34,517 bases of DNA from assembly GCA_014800785.1 (NCBI GenBank), contig JAAVFK010000003.1, positions 1 to 34,517 of the forward strand, given 5' to 3'. The position numbers and the translations under genes were made by a program. Position 1 is the stretch's first letter. Every line of letters begins with the position of its first letter. The notes beneath the pieces are model-generated. The model made no database searches. It was not told the origin of the DNA and saw only the letters and a list, made by a program, of their open reading frames with translations. The DNA is from Bacteroidales bacterium. Its GTDB lineage: Bacteria > Bacteroidota > Bacteroidia > Bacteroidales > Muribaculaceae. This document shows, piece after piece, positions 8,328 to 16,250 of this stretch.

Positions 8328-10271
8328 TCATAAAATCACTTTTGTAGCCTTGGAACCCTGGCGTTTGATGTAGAGTTGGCCATTGACAGGTTCAAGAACG
8401 CGGAGACCGTCGATTGTGAAGTACTGAGCTTCTGTTGTCGCTTCGTCAGTACCTTCGATTTCATCAACGCCTGATATAGAAGCGAGGAGATCGGCTGTTG
8501 TGAAGCGCTTCTCGGTCAGCTCGGTCATCGGGTAGAAAGCAGAATTGACAACGGTGTTTGTCGCGCGGTCAATAATGAAGGCAACCACTCCGCAATTTCC
8601 GGCTACGATCGCCGGCGCTGTCACCGTTCCGTTACTTTCCTTGTATGTATCCGGAATTGAGAGATCGCGGGTGAAGGTATATTCCTCCGACATTTTCATT
8701 TCGGAAGGAAGAGACTTGTCGATGCCTGTGTATCCGTAGATAGCGCGTGCTACGTCCTGAAGTCTCACATTGGTTACGATTTTGGGGAGCTTCACCCAAC
8801 CGCCGACCTCAGAGGGAAGCGAGGTCACGCCGGAAAGATAATTCTCCTGGGCCCACGCCCCGTTGTTAGCGAGCCAAACGTTGTTCTCGGTCAGGATGAA
8901 TCCGACTGTGAATTCCTTCTCCTTATCCTGAGTGTAAGCCGGAATAACCTTTGCGGTCGCGCGGATACCGGTCGTGTCGTTGCCGTTCACGATGAACTCA
9001 CCGGAAACTTCGATATCCATGATCGTCAGTTCGGAGGCACGCTTACGGATCGTGCCGGCTACAGATTCCTCGTCGTTCGGATCATACTTCGTGTCGAGAA
9101 CGTTCGAGAACGTCATAGCCGTGAACTCGCGATCAAGACGGAAAGCCGGGGCAATGTTCATACCGAGTTGTGTCGCGTAATCATTGACAACGAGATGGTT
9201 TGCGTGGGCTGAAGAAGAAATGTGGACCGAGACGGGGATCACCTTGTCGTTCATTTCGGGGTCGAGCATCATCGACTCGATTGTGAACTGGCCCATCGGG
9301 CAGTTTCCGCACCAGAGTCCGGTGGCCTCTTCCATCAGCACGCGGTGGGTCGGCATGAAAGCAAGACCGCGAATCTCACCTTCCGCTTCGATCGGCGCGG
9401 CATTGTCGGAAGTCACCGTCACGGTATATCCGAGAAGCTCGCCGGCAGACACAGTGAAGGGGATCTGAAACTCCTTGTTCTCGCCCACAGCGAGAGTTGC
9501 GCCTTCGGCCTTGAATGACTCACCGTTAGAGAACTTGGCTTCAAGCTTCCAGTTCTTGAGACCTTCGCCCATTGTGCCTGCGATAATCGCGCTGAGGGTG
9601 TGTTCGCCCTTGAGCAGGAGCGGTTCTGATTTGACTGAAAGTTCTGCCGGGTCGAGACGCTGGATCAGGATATTGTCAATCGCAAGCAGGTCTCGGTTCT
9701 CGTTGAGGTTGGCGAAATTGAGATAGATTGTCTTTCCGGCCCACTCTGCAAGCGAATACTCATAGTGAGTAAAATATCCGATTGAGTTATATGGGTCATC
9801 TCCGAGAGGCATATCCTCGATCACCCATGTAGGTTCGGTCGGAAGATCATCTTCCGAAACGACAGGTTTCTCCGTGATGAAAACCCAGAGTGTGCTCTTC
9901 TGGGGCTGAGCGCGGAATCCGAGAGACTTGGCATCGAAAGAGAGCTCGAAGTGTTCGTCTGAGACATTCAGCGCACGCGAGCAGAGCCAGTCATTGCTCT
10001 TGCCGGCGGGGTTATAGAGTGAGTGGGAGACGATGTAGCCATCTGATGATGTGGCGACATCCTTGGCCATACGCCAAGGGCGCATGACACCGTTTCCATC
10101 CATAAAGATACTCTGGACATTATTGGCCGGCTGAAGATGGTCACCTTCGATCATTACCGGGAAGTTCTCGGTATAATCACCATTAAAGTTCTCGTTAAGC
10201 AGCACGGTGTGTGCTCCGGCAGTCATGAAAGTGGCCGACGCTGCGAGAAGGGTAAGATATTTTAATTTCAT
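8328..10271 (-). CDS. Secreted choice-of-anchor J / Omp28-related protein with CxxC
   Basis: A 647-residue exported protein. A signal peptide (about 1-20) is followed by a jelly-roll of the choice-of-anchor J / cleaved-adhesin type at about 25-205 (NENFNGDYTENFP, GKSNDWLCSRALNV, LLAIDNILIQ). A linker Ig-like region lies at about 210-300. An Omp28-related thioredoxin-like domain begins near 305, with EEATGLWCGNCPMGQ placing the CxxC cysteines at 321 and 324. The C-terminus (YFTIDGLRVLEPVNGQLYIK) is a sorting tail. Omp28 was described as a Porphyromonas surface adhesin; whether the CxxC is redox-active here is unknown. It follows the gene at 10328-12187 by 56 nt in the same direction, so the two are probably co-transcribed, and it ends at the hairpin 8271-8321. 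Confidence 0.85.
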   Translation of the reverse strand: MKLKYLTLLAASATFMTAGAHTVLLNENFNGDYTENFPVMIEGDHLQPANNVQSIFMDGNGVMRPWRMAKDVATSSDGYIVSHSLYNPAGKSNDWLCSRALNVSDEHFELSFDAKSLGFRAQPQKSTLWVFITEKPVVSEDDLPTEPTWVIEDMPLGDDPYNSIGYFTHYEYSLAEWAGKTIYLNFANLNENRDLLAIDNILIQRLDPAELSVKSEPLLLKGEHTLSAIIAGTMGEGLKNWKLEAKFSNGESFKAEGATLAVGENKEFQIPFTVSAGELLGYTVTVTSDNAAPIEAEGEIRGLAFMPTHRVLMEEATGLWCGNCPMGQFTIESMMLDPEMNDKVIPVSVHISSSAHANHLVVNDYATQLGMNIAPAFRLDREFTAMTFSNVLDTKYDPNDEESVAGTIRKRASELTIMDIEVSGEFIVNGNDTTGIRATAKVIPAYTQDKEKEFTVGFILTENNVWLANNGAWAQENYLSGVTSLPSEVGGWVKLPKIVTNVRLQDVARAIYGYTGIDKSLPSEMKMSEEYTFTRDLSIPDTYKESNGTVTAPAIVAGNCGVVAFIIDRATNTVVNSAFYPMTELTEKRFTTADLLASISGVDEIEGTDEATTEAQYFTIDGLRVLEPVNGQLYIKRQGSKATKVIL

Positions 10272-10327
10272 TGATGTATGTCAGATTATTACGTTGATTT
10301 CGGAAATGGATATGGATGTTTTCGCGA

Positions 10328-12187
10328 TCAGAACGCGGCCTTGATTACGGACGTAGCGTTTCGTGACGTAGCGCGGATGATAACCGGCCCGGAAACACTT
10401 TCCGGAACGACCGTGCGCTCGTGGAAGTTCCCGGCGGCGACACGCTGTCCGTCTGCGTAGAAGATCTCGACAAACGTCTCTTCAGATCCCGAGAGGAGAA
10501 GATCGCGGCCGGATATACGAAGAAGCGGGGTTGAAGAGGCTGATACTTCATTCACCGAGTCGGGGCCATCGGGGCCATCGGGGCCGTCAGGACCATCAGG
10601 ACCATCAGGAAGATCAGGTATTTCCGGTTCCGGAGCGGGTTCGTCAAGACGGATGGAGGCCGAGTTGAGGATCTCTCCGTTGGTTGTGTCGAGAACATAG
10701 GCGTTTATACGCAGGTTGCTCCAAACTTCGTTAGCCTCCAGACCATCGCAGGGGATGACGAAACTTTCCGTTGCCTCTCCCGGGGCAATATCGGCCGGAA
10801 TGGAATTGGGGATACCGTCGAAATAGCCCTCTCCGTCAAGATTCACATTGTGATATTTCGAGAGGTGGGCGGGGAGGATGTTGGGGAGGAAGTAATAAGC
10901 TTCGTGGCGCGGCATATTGCAGGAGTTCTTCTGCATATAGGCGGCGTCATCTTCCGTCTGATAGAAATCACCGGTGATCACGTATCCGATTCTGTAGCGG
11001 TCGTTGCTGTTGTCGATATCTTCGGAGGTGGTGACGGTCACATTAACGTTCTCTTCATCTTTCGCGAGATCGATCTTGACGGGAGTGGGTCGCCAGAGTC
11101 CGTTTTCAAAATTGGTGGTCTGCGAATATTTCGTGTCATCGCGACGGTTCAGCATGAAATATGGAACTGCGAAGAATTTCAGGCCGGACCAGTAGTCCGA
11201 ATTCGTAAGATCATCATTGGCATGGTCTGTAGCGATGACGATCTGATCCGGATAGTCACGTTTGAGCTGTTGGAGAGCCAGCATACCTTCCGGGCAATTG
11301 TTGCACCAGACGCCTGTCCCTTCGTCAACGAAGTGGTTGCGTTCGAAGTGAGACGCAATGGCGGCGCTGCTTGCGGATGCGAGTACCGAACCGTCCGATC
11401 CGATGATTTCGACAGTATATTTGGTCTTCTTATTCAACTCGACCGGAAGATCAATGGCGAAATCGAAAGACTCAGCGCTCTTGACTGTTTCGTTTATCGT
11501 TTTTGAGGCTACCTCTTTTGAGCTGACCTTGAGAACGACTTTTTCTACAGTCGTTTCGAGACCGCTGTTGAATACTGTTCCTGTGACTTCAACGTTTTCT
11601 CCGTTCCCGGAGAAACGTCTGGTTTTGTCAACAAGAGAAAGGACCGGTTTTTCGGGAACCCCGATAAAGATATCTTTGATTGCGAGCAGATAACCATTCT
11701 CAGAAGTGCAGACAAAAGAGAAGCGGACTTTCTTGCCGGCATATTTTTCAAGAGTCACCGCATGGGGCGTAAACACTTCTTCAGCTCTTCCCTTGAAAAC
11801 CGTGACCGGTTTTTCCGATCCTTCAACCAGAGCCTCGATCCGATATGTGTCCGGAAAATCGCTGAAGACCGAGCGGGCAGTCCAGCTGATCACGGCGCCC
11901 TCCTCGACAGTCACTTCCTCGATATTCATGCGGTTATTCTGTCCTCCCTCGTCGTGGGAATGGGAGGGGGAAACGGCGGCATAAGTGCCTGTCCCTACCG
12001 TAGCGACGGTCCAGCCGTCGGAAGTCCGTCCGTTCTTGTAGCAGAGAGAGGGTACCTCGAATCCGTCGCAATCTTCTACAGTTATACCCGCCGGAAATTT
12101 GCCATTGGCAAAATCGGCCTTGAAGCCCTGTGCGGAGGCGGTAGCTGCGCCCAAAAGCGAAAATATGATTAATGCATTAGTCTTCAT
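10328..12187 (-). CDS. Secreted Omp28-like protein with CxxC and a Gly-Pro-Asp repeat
   Basis: A 619-residue exported protein. The ATG at 12187 gives a good signal peptide (MKTNALIIFSLLGAATASA). The frame extends 48 codons upstream, but those run through the tandem repeat and the terminator of the neighbouring gene. An anchor-J-like region is at about 20-180. An Omp28/thioredoxin-like domain follows, with EGTGVWCNNCPEG placing the cysteines at 295 and 298. A low-complexity linker of five Gly-Pro-Asp units comes next, and then a tail resembling a sorting domain. It pairs with the 647-residue gene 56 nt downstream. The two share architecture but little obvious identity, so they look like old paralogues. 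Confidence 0.82.
   Translation of the reverse strand: MKTNALIIFSLLGAATASAQGFKADFANGKFPAGITVEDCDGFEVPSLCYKNGRTSDGWTVATVGTGTYAAVSPSHSHDEGGQNNRMNIEEVTVEEGAVISWTARSVFSDFPDTYRIEALVEGSEKPVTVFKGRAEEVFTPHAVTLEKYAGKKVRFSFVCTSENGYLLAIKDIFIGVPEKPVLSLVDKTRRFSGNGENVEVTGTVFNSGLETTVEKVVLKVSSKEVASKTINETVKSAESFDFAIDLPVELNKKTKYTVEIIGSDGSVLASASSAAIASHFERNHFVDEGTGVWCNNCPEGMLALQQLKRDYPDQIVIATDHANDDLTNSDYWSGLKFFAVPYFMLNRRDDTKYSQTTNFENGLWRPTPVKIDLAKDEENVNVTVTTSEDIDNSNDRYRIGYVITGDFYQTEDDAAYMQKNSCNMPRHEAYYFLPNILPAHLSKYHNVNLDGEGYFDGIPNSIPADIAPGEATESFVIPCDGLEANEVWSNLRINAYVLDTTNGEILNSASIRLDEPAPEPEIPDLPDGPDGPDGPDGPDGPDSVNEVSASSTPLLRISGRDLLLSGSEETFVEIFYADGQRVAAGNFHERTVVPESVSGPVIIRATSRNATSVIKAAF
10560..10613 (-). repeat. 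9-bp tandem repeat encoding Gly-Pro-Asp units
   Basis: Six 9-bp units lie in tandem. The first five encode Gly-Pro-Asp on the minus strand; the sixth is degenerate. The first three and next two units differ slightly (TCGGGGCCA versus TCAGGACCA). The array forms a flexible linker before the C-terminal tail and is in frame, so a change in copy number would alter linker length without breaking the gene. Confidence 0.85.
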
Positions 12188-12211
12188 GATGTAATATCTT
12201 TTCCCTGTTTC

Positions 12212-12245
12212 CGATAGTTTGGTGTCCTCGATAGTTTGGTGTCCT
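12212..12245. repeat. 17-bp perfect tandem duplication upstream of a secreted protein gene
   Basis: CGATAGTTTGGTGTCCT occurs twice without a gap (12212-12228 and 12229-12245), 24 nt upstream of the ATG at 12187. It would lie in the 5' untranslated region or promoter. I could not find a consensus promoter nearby, and the role is unknown. Confidence 0.7.
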
Positions 12246-12331
12246 GAGAATCTTGTCGGCTTGGGTAGAAGTGAATAATAGCAGGTGATGGTCGGCTGTG
12301 AAGCGGACGTTATGACAACACCCGGGGGCAT

Positions 12332-12379
12332 TTATTATTTTCGGGCTCCCATTTGAGGGTGGGAGCCCGAAAATAATAA
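12332..12379 (-). terminator. Terminator of the 461-residue propeller-like protein gene
   Basis: Perfect 20-bp arms (12332-12351 and 12360-12379, core CGGGCTCCCA) flank an 8-nt loop. The outer part of each arm is A/T-rich, so on the minus strand the GC core is followed by a U-rich stretch inside the descending arm. It lies 17 nt after the stop codon at 12397. Confidence 0.8.
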
Positions 12380-12396
12380 CGTATTTTGCGTGCTGA

Positions 12397-13782
12397 TTAT
12401 TTTACGATTACAGTGCGGCTTTCGTTGCCAACCTTGGCGACATAAGTGCCGGGTGCTACGTTTACGTTTGCACCCTGACCGACGAGGCGGCCGTTGAGGT
12501 CGTAGACTACACCTTCTGCGCCGACGAACTCGATGTTGCCGTTGGAAACGACGATAGCAACGGGTGCGTTTCCGTCATTGACGATTTCAACCGAATTGAA
12601 GTCACCGTCGACTACGAGCATGAAGGGGAAGTACTGATACTCACCGCTCGCGGGGTTGAGGACCTGGTAGCATCCGCCGAGGGTCTTGTTGTCTTCTGAG
12701 ATGCTGAGGATACCGGTGAGCTGCTGAGAGAAATCCTGACCGAAGTCAAGCGTTTCCTTGATCGAAGAGATTTCACCATCTATACCGCCGGTGATCATTC
12801 TCGCGTTGTTGCAGTAGATTACATCCGCCTTATGGCCGATCGAGAATGCTCTCACCTTGTCGGTGTACTGCCATTCATCCTTCTCGTAGTTGTAGATGCA
12901 GGCGTAATTTTCGAGAGTCCCGTTGCCTTCCTCGTCTACATCTTTCGCGATTGTGCGACATCCGTAGAGGTTGCCGTCATAGTCGACACCCTGGAACATA
13001 CCAACGAAGGTGTTGTTCGATTGGTCATCTTTGAAGCCGTTGATATATGACACGTCGTCATATCCCATGATCTGGTCCTTGTAGTACCAAGGCTCATTTT
13101 TATAGACAACCTCGTCGAACATCTTGAACTTGCCGTCGATGATGATAGCGGGGAGGAAAGCGTCGGAGCATCCGGCGTGGATCATACCGCCGATCACGCG
13201 GCCGTCGTTAGACTGACAGTAGGTGATGAAACCCTGCTGGCCGAGAGTGTCGAAGTCATAGAATGCTTTGTAGTCGTATCCGCCCTTGTCGTTGAGGGTC
13301 CACTGAGCAGGATAGTATGCACCTTTGAGGGGACCGTCGGCCTCTTCGTCGCCCTTGATCATCAGCCAGCCGGCGATATATTTGCCGTCGCTCGAGACGC
13401 AGGTGGCTTCAGCCGAGTTGAGAGTGTAGGGATCGACGTCGAGGAGCTCCCAATCACCTACGATACCCTTGCGGATGGCGGGGCGCCATTTTCCATCGCC
13501 AAGATAAACCTGACCGACCATCAGACAGTCGTCAGACACCCCATAGATGTTCACTTTATCATAGAGACCCGATACAACGCGGGTGTATTCCGTGGGGTTT
13601 TCGGCGTCCCAAAGATAACCATAACTCATTTCTGTGTCCGAAACGACAGCCCAGCGACCGTTTGAGGATACGGAAATTGCGTCACCCATAATTTCGGGCA
13701 CGGGAGGATAGAAGGCTGTCGCCGCCGAAGCGGAGCCGGCTGCAAGAAGACAGGCTCCGGCAAGTAGTAAAGCTTTTTTCAT
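12397..13782 (-). CDS. Secreted propeller-like repeat protein with sorting tail
   Basis: A 461-residue exported protein from the ATG at 13782 (signal peptide MKKALLLAGACLLAAGSASA). The upstream extension of 29 codons is rejected because it reaches into the promoter at 13867-13897. The mature region repeats short blades in which a phrase such as SSNGRWAVVSD, SDDCLMVGQVYLGDGKW, SSDGKYIAGWL or SNDGRVIGGMI precedes a description-like strand. This is the pattern of beta-propeller or HAF-type extracellular repeats. The end (VVYDLNGRLVGQGANVNVAP, then a basic tip) is a sorting tail. The N-terminal 390 residues of the 1267-residue protein have the same repeat type. Ligand and function are unknown. 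It has its own textbook promoter and terminator. Confidence 0.82.
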   Translation of the reverse strand: MKKALLLAGACLLAAGSASAATAFYPPVPEIMGDAISVSSNGRWAVVSDTEMSYGYLWDAENPTEYTRVVSGLYDKVNIYGVSDDCLMVGQVYLGDGKWRPAIRKGIVGDWELLDVDPYTLNSAEATCVSSDGKYIAGWLMIKGDEEADGPLKGAYYPAQWTLNDKGGYDYKAFYDFDTLGQQGFITYCQSNDGRVIGGMIHAGCSDAFLPAIIIDGKFKMFDEVVYKNEPWYYKDQIMGYDDVSYINGFKDDQSNNTFVGMFQGVDYDGNLYGCRTIAKDVDEEGNGTLENYACIYNYEKDEWQYTDKVRAFSIGHKADVIYCNNARMITGGIDGEISSIKETLDFGQDFSQQLTGILSISEDNKTLGGCYQVLNPASGEYQYFPFMLVVDGDFNSVEIVNDGNAPVAIVVSNGNIEFVGAEGVVYDLNGRLVGQGANVNVAPGTYVAKVGNESRTVIVK

Positions 13783-13866
13783 ATCAGGGCATTTTTTGAA
13801 GTTTGATAATGAGAAATTGAAGTGAAATAACTTCGCGTGTCTCTGTCCTGAAAAAGAGTCACGCCA

Positions 13867-13897
13867 CAAATTTAGGAATTAATTTCTAACTAACAAA
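13867..13897 (-). promoter_or_regulatory. Bacteroidetes-type promoter for the 461-residue protein gene
   Basis: On the minus strand TTTG (13897-13894) is followed after 19 nt by TAAATTTG (13874-13867). This is an exact match to the TAnnTTTG -7 element used by the Bacteroidetes primary sigma factor. The predicted start lies near 13860, giving a leader of about 78 nt. Confidence 0.75.
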
Positions 13898-14029
13898 AAA
13901 ATTTTACTGAAAAACGTTAAATTTTTTTGCTGTTTTGGAACATATATTTATTAATGCTTTGGTTTTTAGTGGGATATGGTCTGATGTCCGGGGCAAAAAT
14001 AATTAATTTGTGGTGTGTCAGCAAGTTTT

Positions 14030-14061
14030 TTTGAATCTTTTGACATTTTTTTGTAAATTCG
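14030..14061 (+). promoter_or_regulatory. Candidate promoter for the OPT transporter gene
   Basis: TTTG (14030-14033) is followed after 20 nt by TAAATTCG (14054-14061), one mismatch from TAnnTTTG. The predicted start is near 14067, about 90 nt before the ATG. A second, poorer -7-like sequence is present near 14083-14092. Confidence 0.45.
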
Positions 14062-14155
14062 CTGATAATTCGGAGCGATAGTATATTGTTTGCCGAAAAT
14101 TTTGGGGGTTATCGGGGGGATCGGTTCTTTGCTAACAAACTAAACCTATATATTA

Positions 14156-16132
14156 ATGAAAGAACAAGACGAAAACCTCACGACGGGAACCGGGCTGCCG
14201 GAGAATGCCTTTCGTGAGTTGGGTGCGGACGAGGAGTATGTCCCTGTCCTTGACCCGGCGCATGACCAAAAGGAAGTGACGCCTTATTCGGTCATCACCG
14301 GTCTGGTCATGGCCATAGTGTTCTCGGCTGCAGCTGCTTATCTCGGCCTCAAGGTCGGACAGGTATTTGAGGCCGCGATTCCGATCGCCATTATCGCGGT
14401 CGGTCTCTCGAATGCGTTGAAGAAGAAAAACGCGCTGGGTCAGAATGTCATCATCCAGTCTATCGGCGCCTGCTCGGGCGTGATAGTGGCCGGTGCGATC
14501 TTCACCCTCCCCGCTCTTTTCATTCTTCAGGCATCTTATCCTGACATCACTGTCCAGTTTTACCAGATCTTCCTGAGCTCGCTGCTCGGTGGTATTCTCG
14601 GCATTCTTTTCTTCATTCCCTTCAGAAAATATTTCGTGAAGGATATGCACGGAAAATACCCCTTCCCCGAGGCAACGGCTACCACCCAGGTTCTGATCTC
14701 TTCCCAGGCCAAACCTGTCGAGGGTGAGGAGAGCCAGGCCAAAACCCTGATCCTCGCGTCGCTCATCGGCGGTATCTACGACTACATCGTCGCTACCTTC
14801 GGATGGTGGGCCGAGACTGTCACCTCCACCGCATCTTCGTGGGGTACGGCCGTAGCTGAGAAGACGAAGCTCGTGCTTTCGTGCAACACCGGTGCCGCTC
14901 TTCTCGGTCTCGGTTATATCGTCGGTTTGAAATATGCGTTCGTGATATTCGCCGGTTCTATTTTCGTATGGTGGATTGTCATTCCCCTTCTCGGAACCTA
15001 CGGCTCGCCCGAGTTCCAGGCGATGGCTCCCGACGCTATCTTCTCGAACTATGCCCGAATGATCGGTATCGGCGGTATCGCCATGGCCGGTGTGATCGGT
15101 ATCGTGAAGTCGTGGGGTATCATCCAGCAGGCCGTTGGTCTCGCAGGCCGTGAACTCCGCGGAAAGGCGGACGCTGTCAAGCCCGTACGCTGGCAGGAAG
15201 ATATCTCGATGAAACATATCGTTTTCTTCGTGGCTCTCGCGCTCGTCGCTGTCTTCCTTTTCTTCTGGTTCGGTGTGATCCATACGCTCTGGCAGGCCGC
15301 TATCGCCTTCCTCGTGGTTGTCGTGATCGCGTTCCTCTTTACGACTGTGGCCGCTAACGCCATCGCTATCGTAGGCTCCAACCCTGTTTCGGGTATGACC
15401 CTTATGACGCTGATTATCGCTTCGGCTATCTTCGTAGGCATCGGCCTTAAAGGAACGAGCGGCATCGTGGCCTCCATGGTTATCGGCGGCGTTGTCTGCA
15501 CCGCGCTCTCAATGGCCGGTGGCTTTGTGACTGACCTGAAGATCGGCTACTGGCTCGGCTCGACTCCCAAAAAGCAGGAGAGCTGGAAATTCCTCGGTAC
15601 TCTCGTTTCAGCAGCGACTGTCGGTGGTGTGATCATGGTTCTCAACCAGGTTTATGGCTTCACCGGCGAGAATGCTCTCGTAGCGCCCCAGGCCAACGCG
15701 ATGGCCAAGGTGATCGAGCCTCTTATGATGGGTGGCGACACTCCCTGGATCCTTTATATGGTCGGTGCTATTCTTGCGCTGATCCTGAACTGGCTCGGTG
15801 TTCCCGCGCTCGCGTTCTGCCTCGGTATGTTCATTCCCCTCTCGCTCAACACTCCGATGCTTGTCGGCGGTGCGGTGGCATATTTCGTGCAGAACTCAAC
15901 TAAAGATAAGAAGCTCGCCTCGGCACGTTTCGATCGTGGCACCCTTATCTCCTCCGGTCTGATTGCAGGAGGTGCCCTCTTCGGCGTTTTCGCGGCTGTC
16001 ACCCGATTCTGCGGATTCGAATATGTAAATCCCCTCTCGATGGAGACAAGCCAGATTCTCGGCTGTGTAGCCTATGCTCTTATCATCTGGTATGTGATGT
16101 GGGATGCACGTCGCGCCAAGATCAACTCTTGA
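14156..16132 (+). CDS. OPT family oligopeptide transporter
   Basis: A 658-residue polytopic inner-membrane protein of the oligopeptide transporter (OPT) family. After a hydrophilic N-terminus of about 40 residues, the first membrane segment contains TPYSVITGLVMAIVFSAAAA and leads into YLGLKVGQVFEAAIPIAI, a hallmark of prokaryotic OPT proteins. Many further segments follow, including a conserved SNPVSGMTLMTL stretch and a Gly/Pro-rich GVPALAFCLGMFIPLSL near the C-terminus. Length fits the bacterial branch (about 600-680). Substrates of this branch are small peptides or metal-peptide complexes, taken up by proton symport; the exact one is not known. It is a single-gene unit with its own promoter and terminator, oriented against the secreted-protein genes on both sides. 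Confidence 0.93.
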   Translation: MKEQDENLTTGTGLPENAFRELGADEEYVPVLDPAHDQKEVTPYSVITGLVMAIVFSAAAAYLGLKVGQVFEAAIPIAIIAVGLSNALKKKNALGQNVIIQSIGACSGVIVAGAIFTLPALFILQASYPDITVQFYQIFLSSLLGGILGILFFIPFRKYFVKDMHGKYPFPEATATTQVLISSQAKPVEGEESQAKTLILASLIGGIYDYIVATFGWWAETVTSTASSWGTAVAEKTKLVLSCNTGAALLGLGYIVGLKYAFVIFAGSIFVWWIVIPLLGTYGSPEFQAMAPDAIFSNYARMIGIGGIAMAGVIGIVKSWGIIQQAVGLAGRELRGKADAVKPVRWQEDISMKHIVFFVALALVAVFLFFWFGVIHTLWQAAIAFLVVVVIAFLFTTVAANAIAIVGSNPVSGMTLMTLIIASAIFVGIGLKGTSGIVASMVIGGVVCTALSMAGGFVTDLKIGYWLGSTPKKQESWKFLGTLVSAATVGGVIMVLNQVYGFTGENALVAPQANAMAKVIEPLMMGGDTPWILYMVGAILALILNWLGVPALAFCLGMFIPLSLNTPMLVGGAVAYFVQNSTKDKKLASARFDRGTLISSGLIAGGALFGVFAAVTRFCGFEYVNPLSMETSQILGCVAYALIIWYVMWDARRAKINS

Positions 16133-16158
16133 TCCCATTCCGGATTAATACGATACTG

Positions 16159-16190
16159 AAAGCCCCGAGCCGACTGCGGTTCGGGGCTTT
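16159..16190 (+). terminator. Intrinsic terminator of the OPT transporter gene
   Basis: AAAGCCCCGA (16159-16168) pairs with TCGGGGCTTT (16181-16190) around a 12-nt loop, 26 nt after the stop codon. The loop can form one or two further pairs. It also faces the end of the convergent DUF6056 gene and may work in both directions. Confidence 0.85.
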
Positions 16191-16250
16191 CTGTGTCTCC
16201 ACTCGCTACCGATCAATATCGTCAGACGGATCGTCAGACTGCTCTTGTCC

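Larger units (their letters stand above)
13783..14155. other. Divergent intergenic region with two promoters
   Basis: This is 373 nt of AT-rich DNA between two divergent genes, with no open frame worth calling. It holds the leftward promoter at 13867-13897 and a weaker rightward candidate at 14030-14061. The 3' part has short G-runs (near 14104-14120) just upstream of the transporter start whose role is unclear. Confidence 0.6.

Noticed and set aside
10560-10613. Tandem 9-bp units considered as a CRISPR-like or minisatellite array
   Set aside because: The units are in frame, have no spacers and encode a Gly-Pro-Asp linker in a secreted protein.
12188-12331. N-terminal extension of the 619-residue protein
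   Set aside because: The extra 48 codons pass through the tandem repeat toward the neighbour's terminator and would bury a good signal peptide.
14153-15283. Long open frame antisense to the OPT transporter (minus strand)
   Set aside because: It mirrors the transporter codons, is very rich in Asp, Glu, Arg and His with no domain pattern, and has no promoter; it is a shadow frame.
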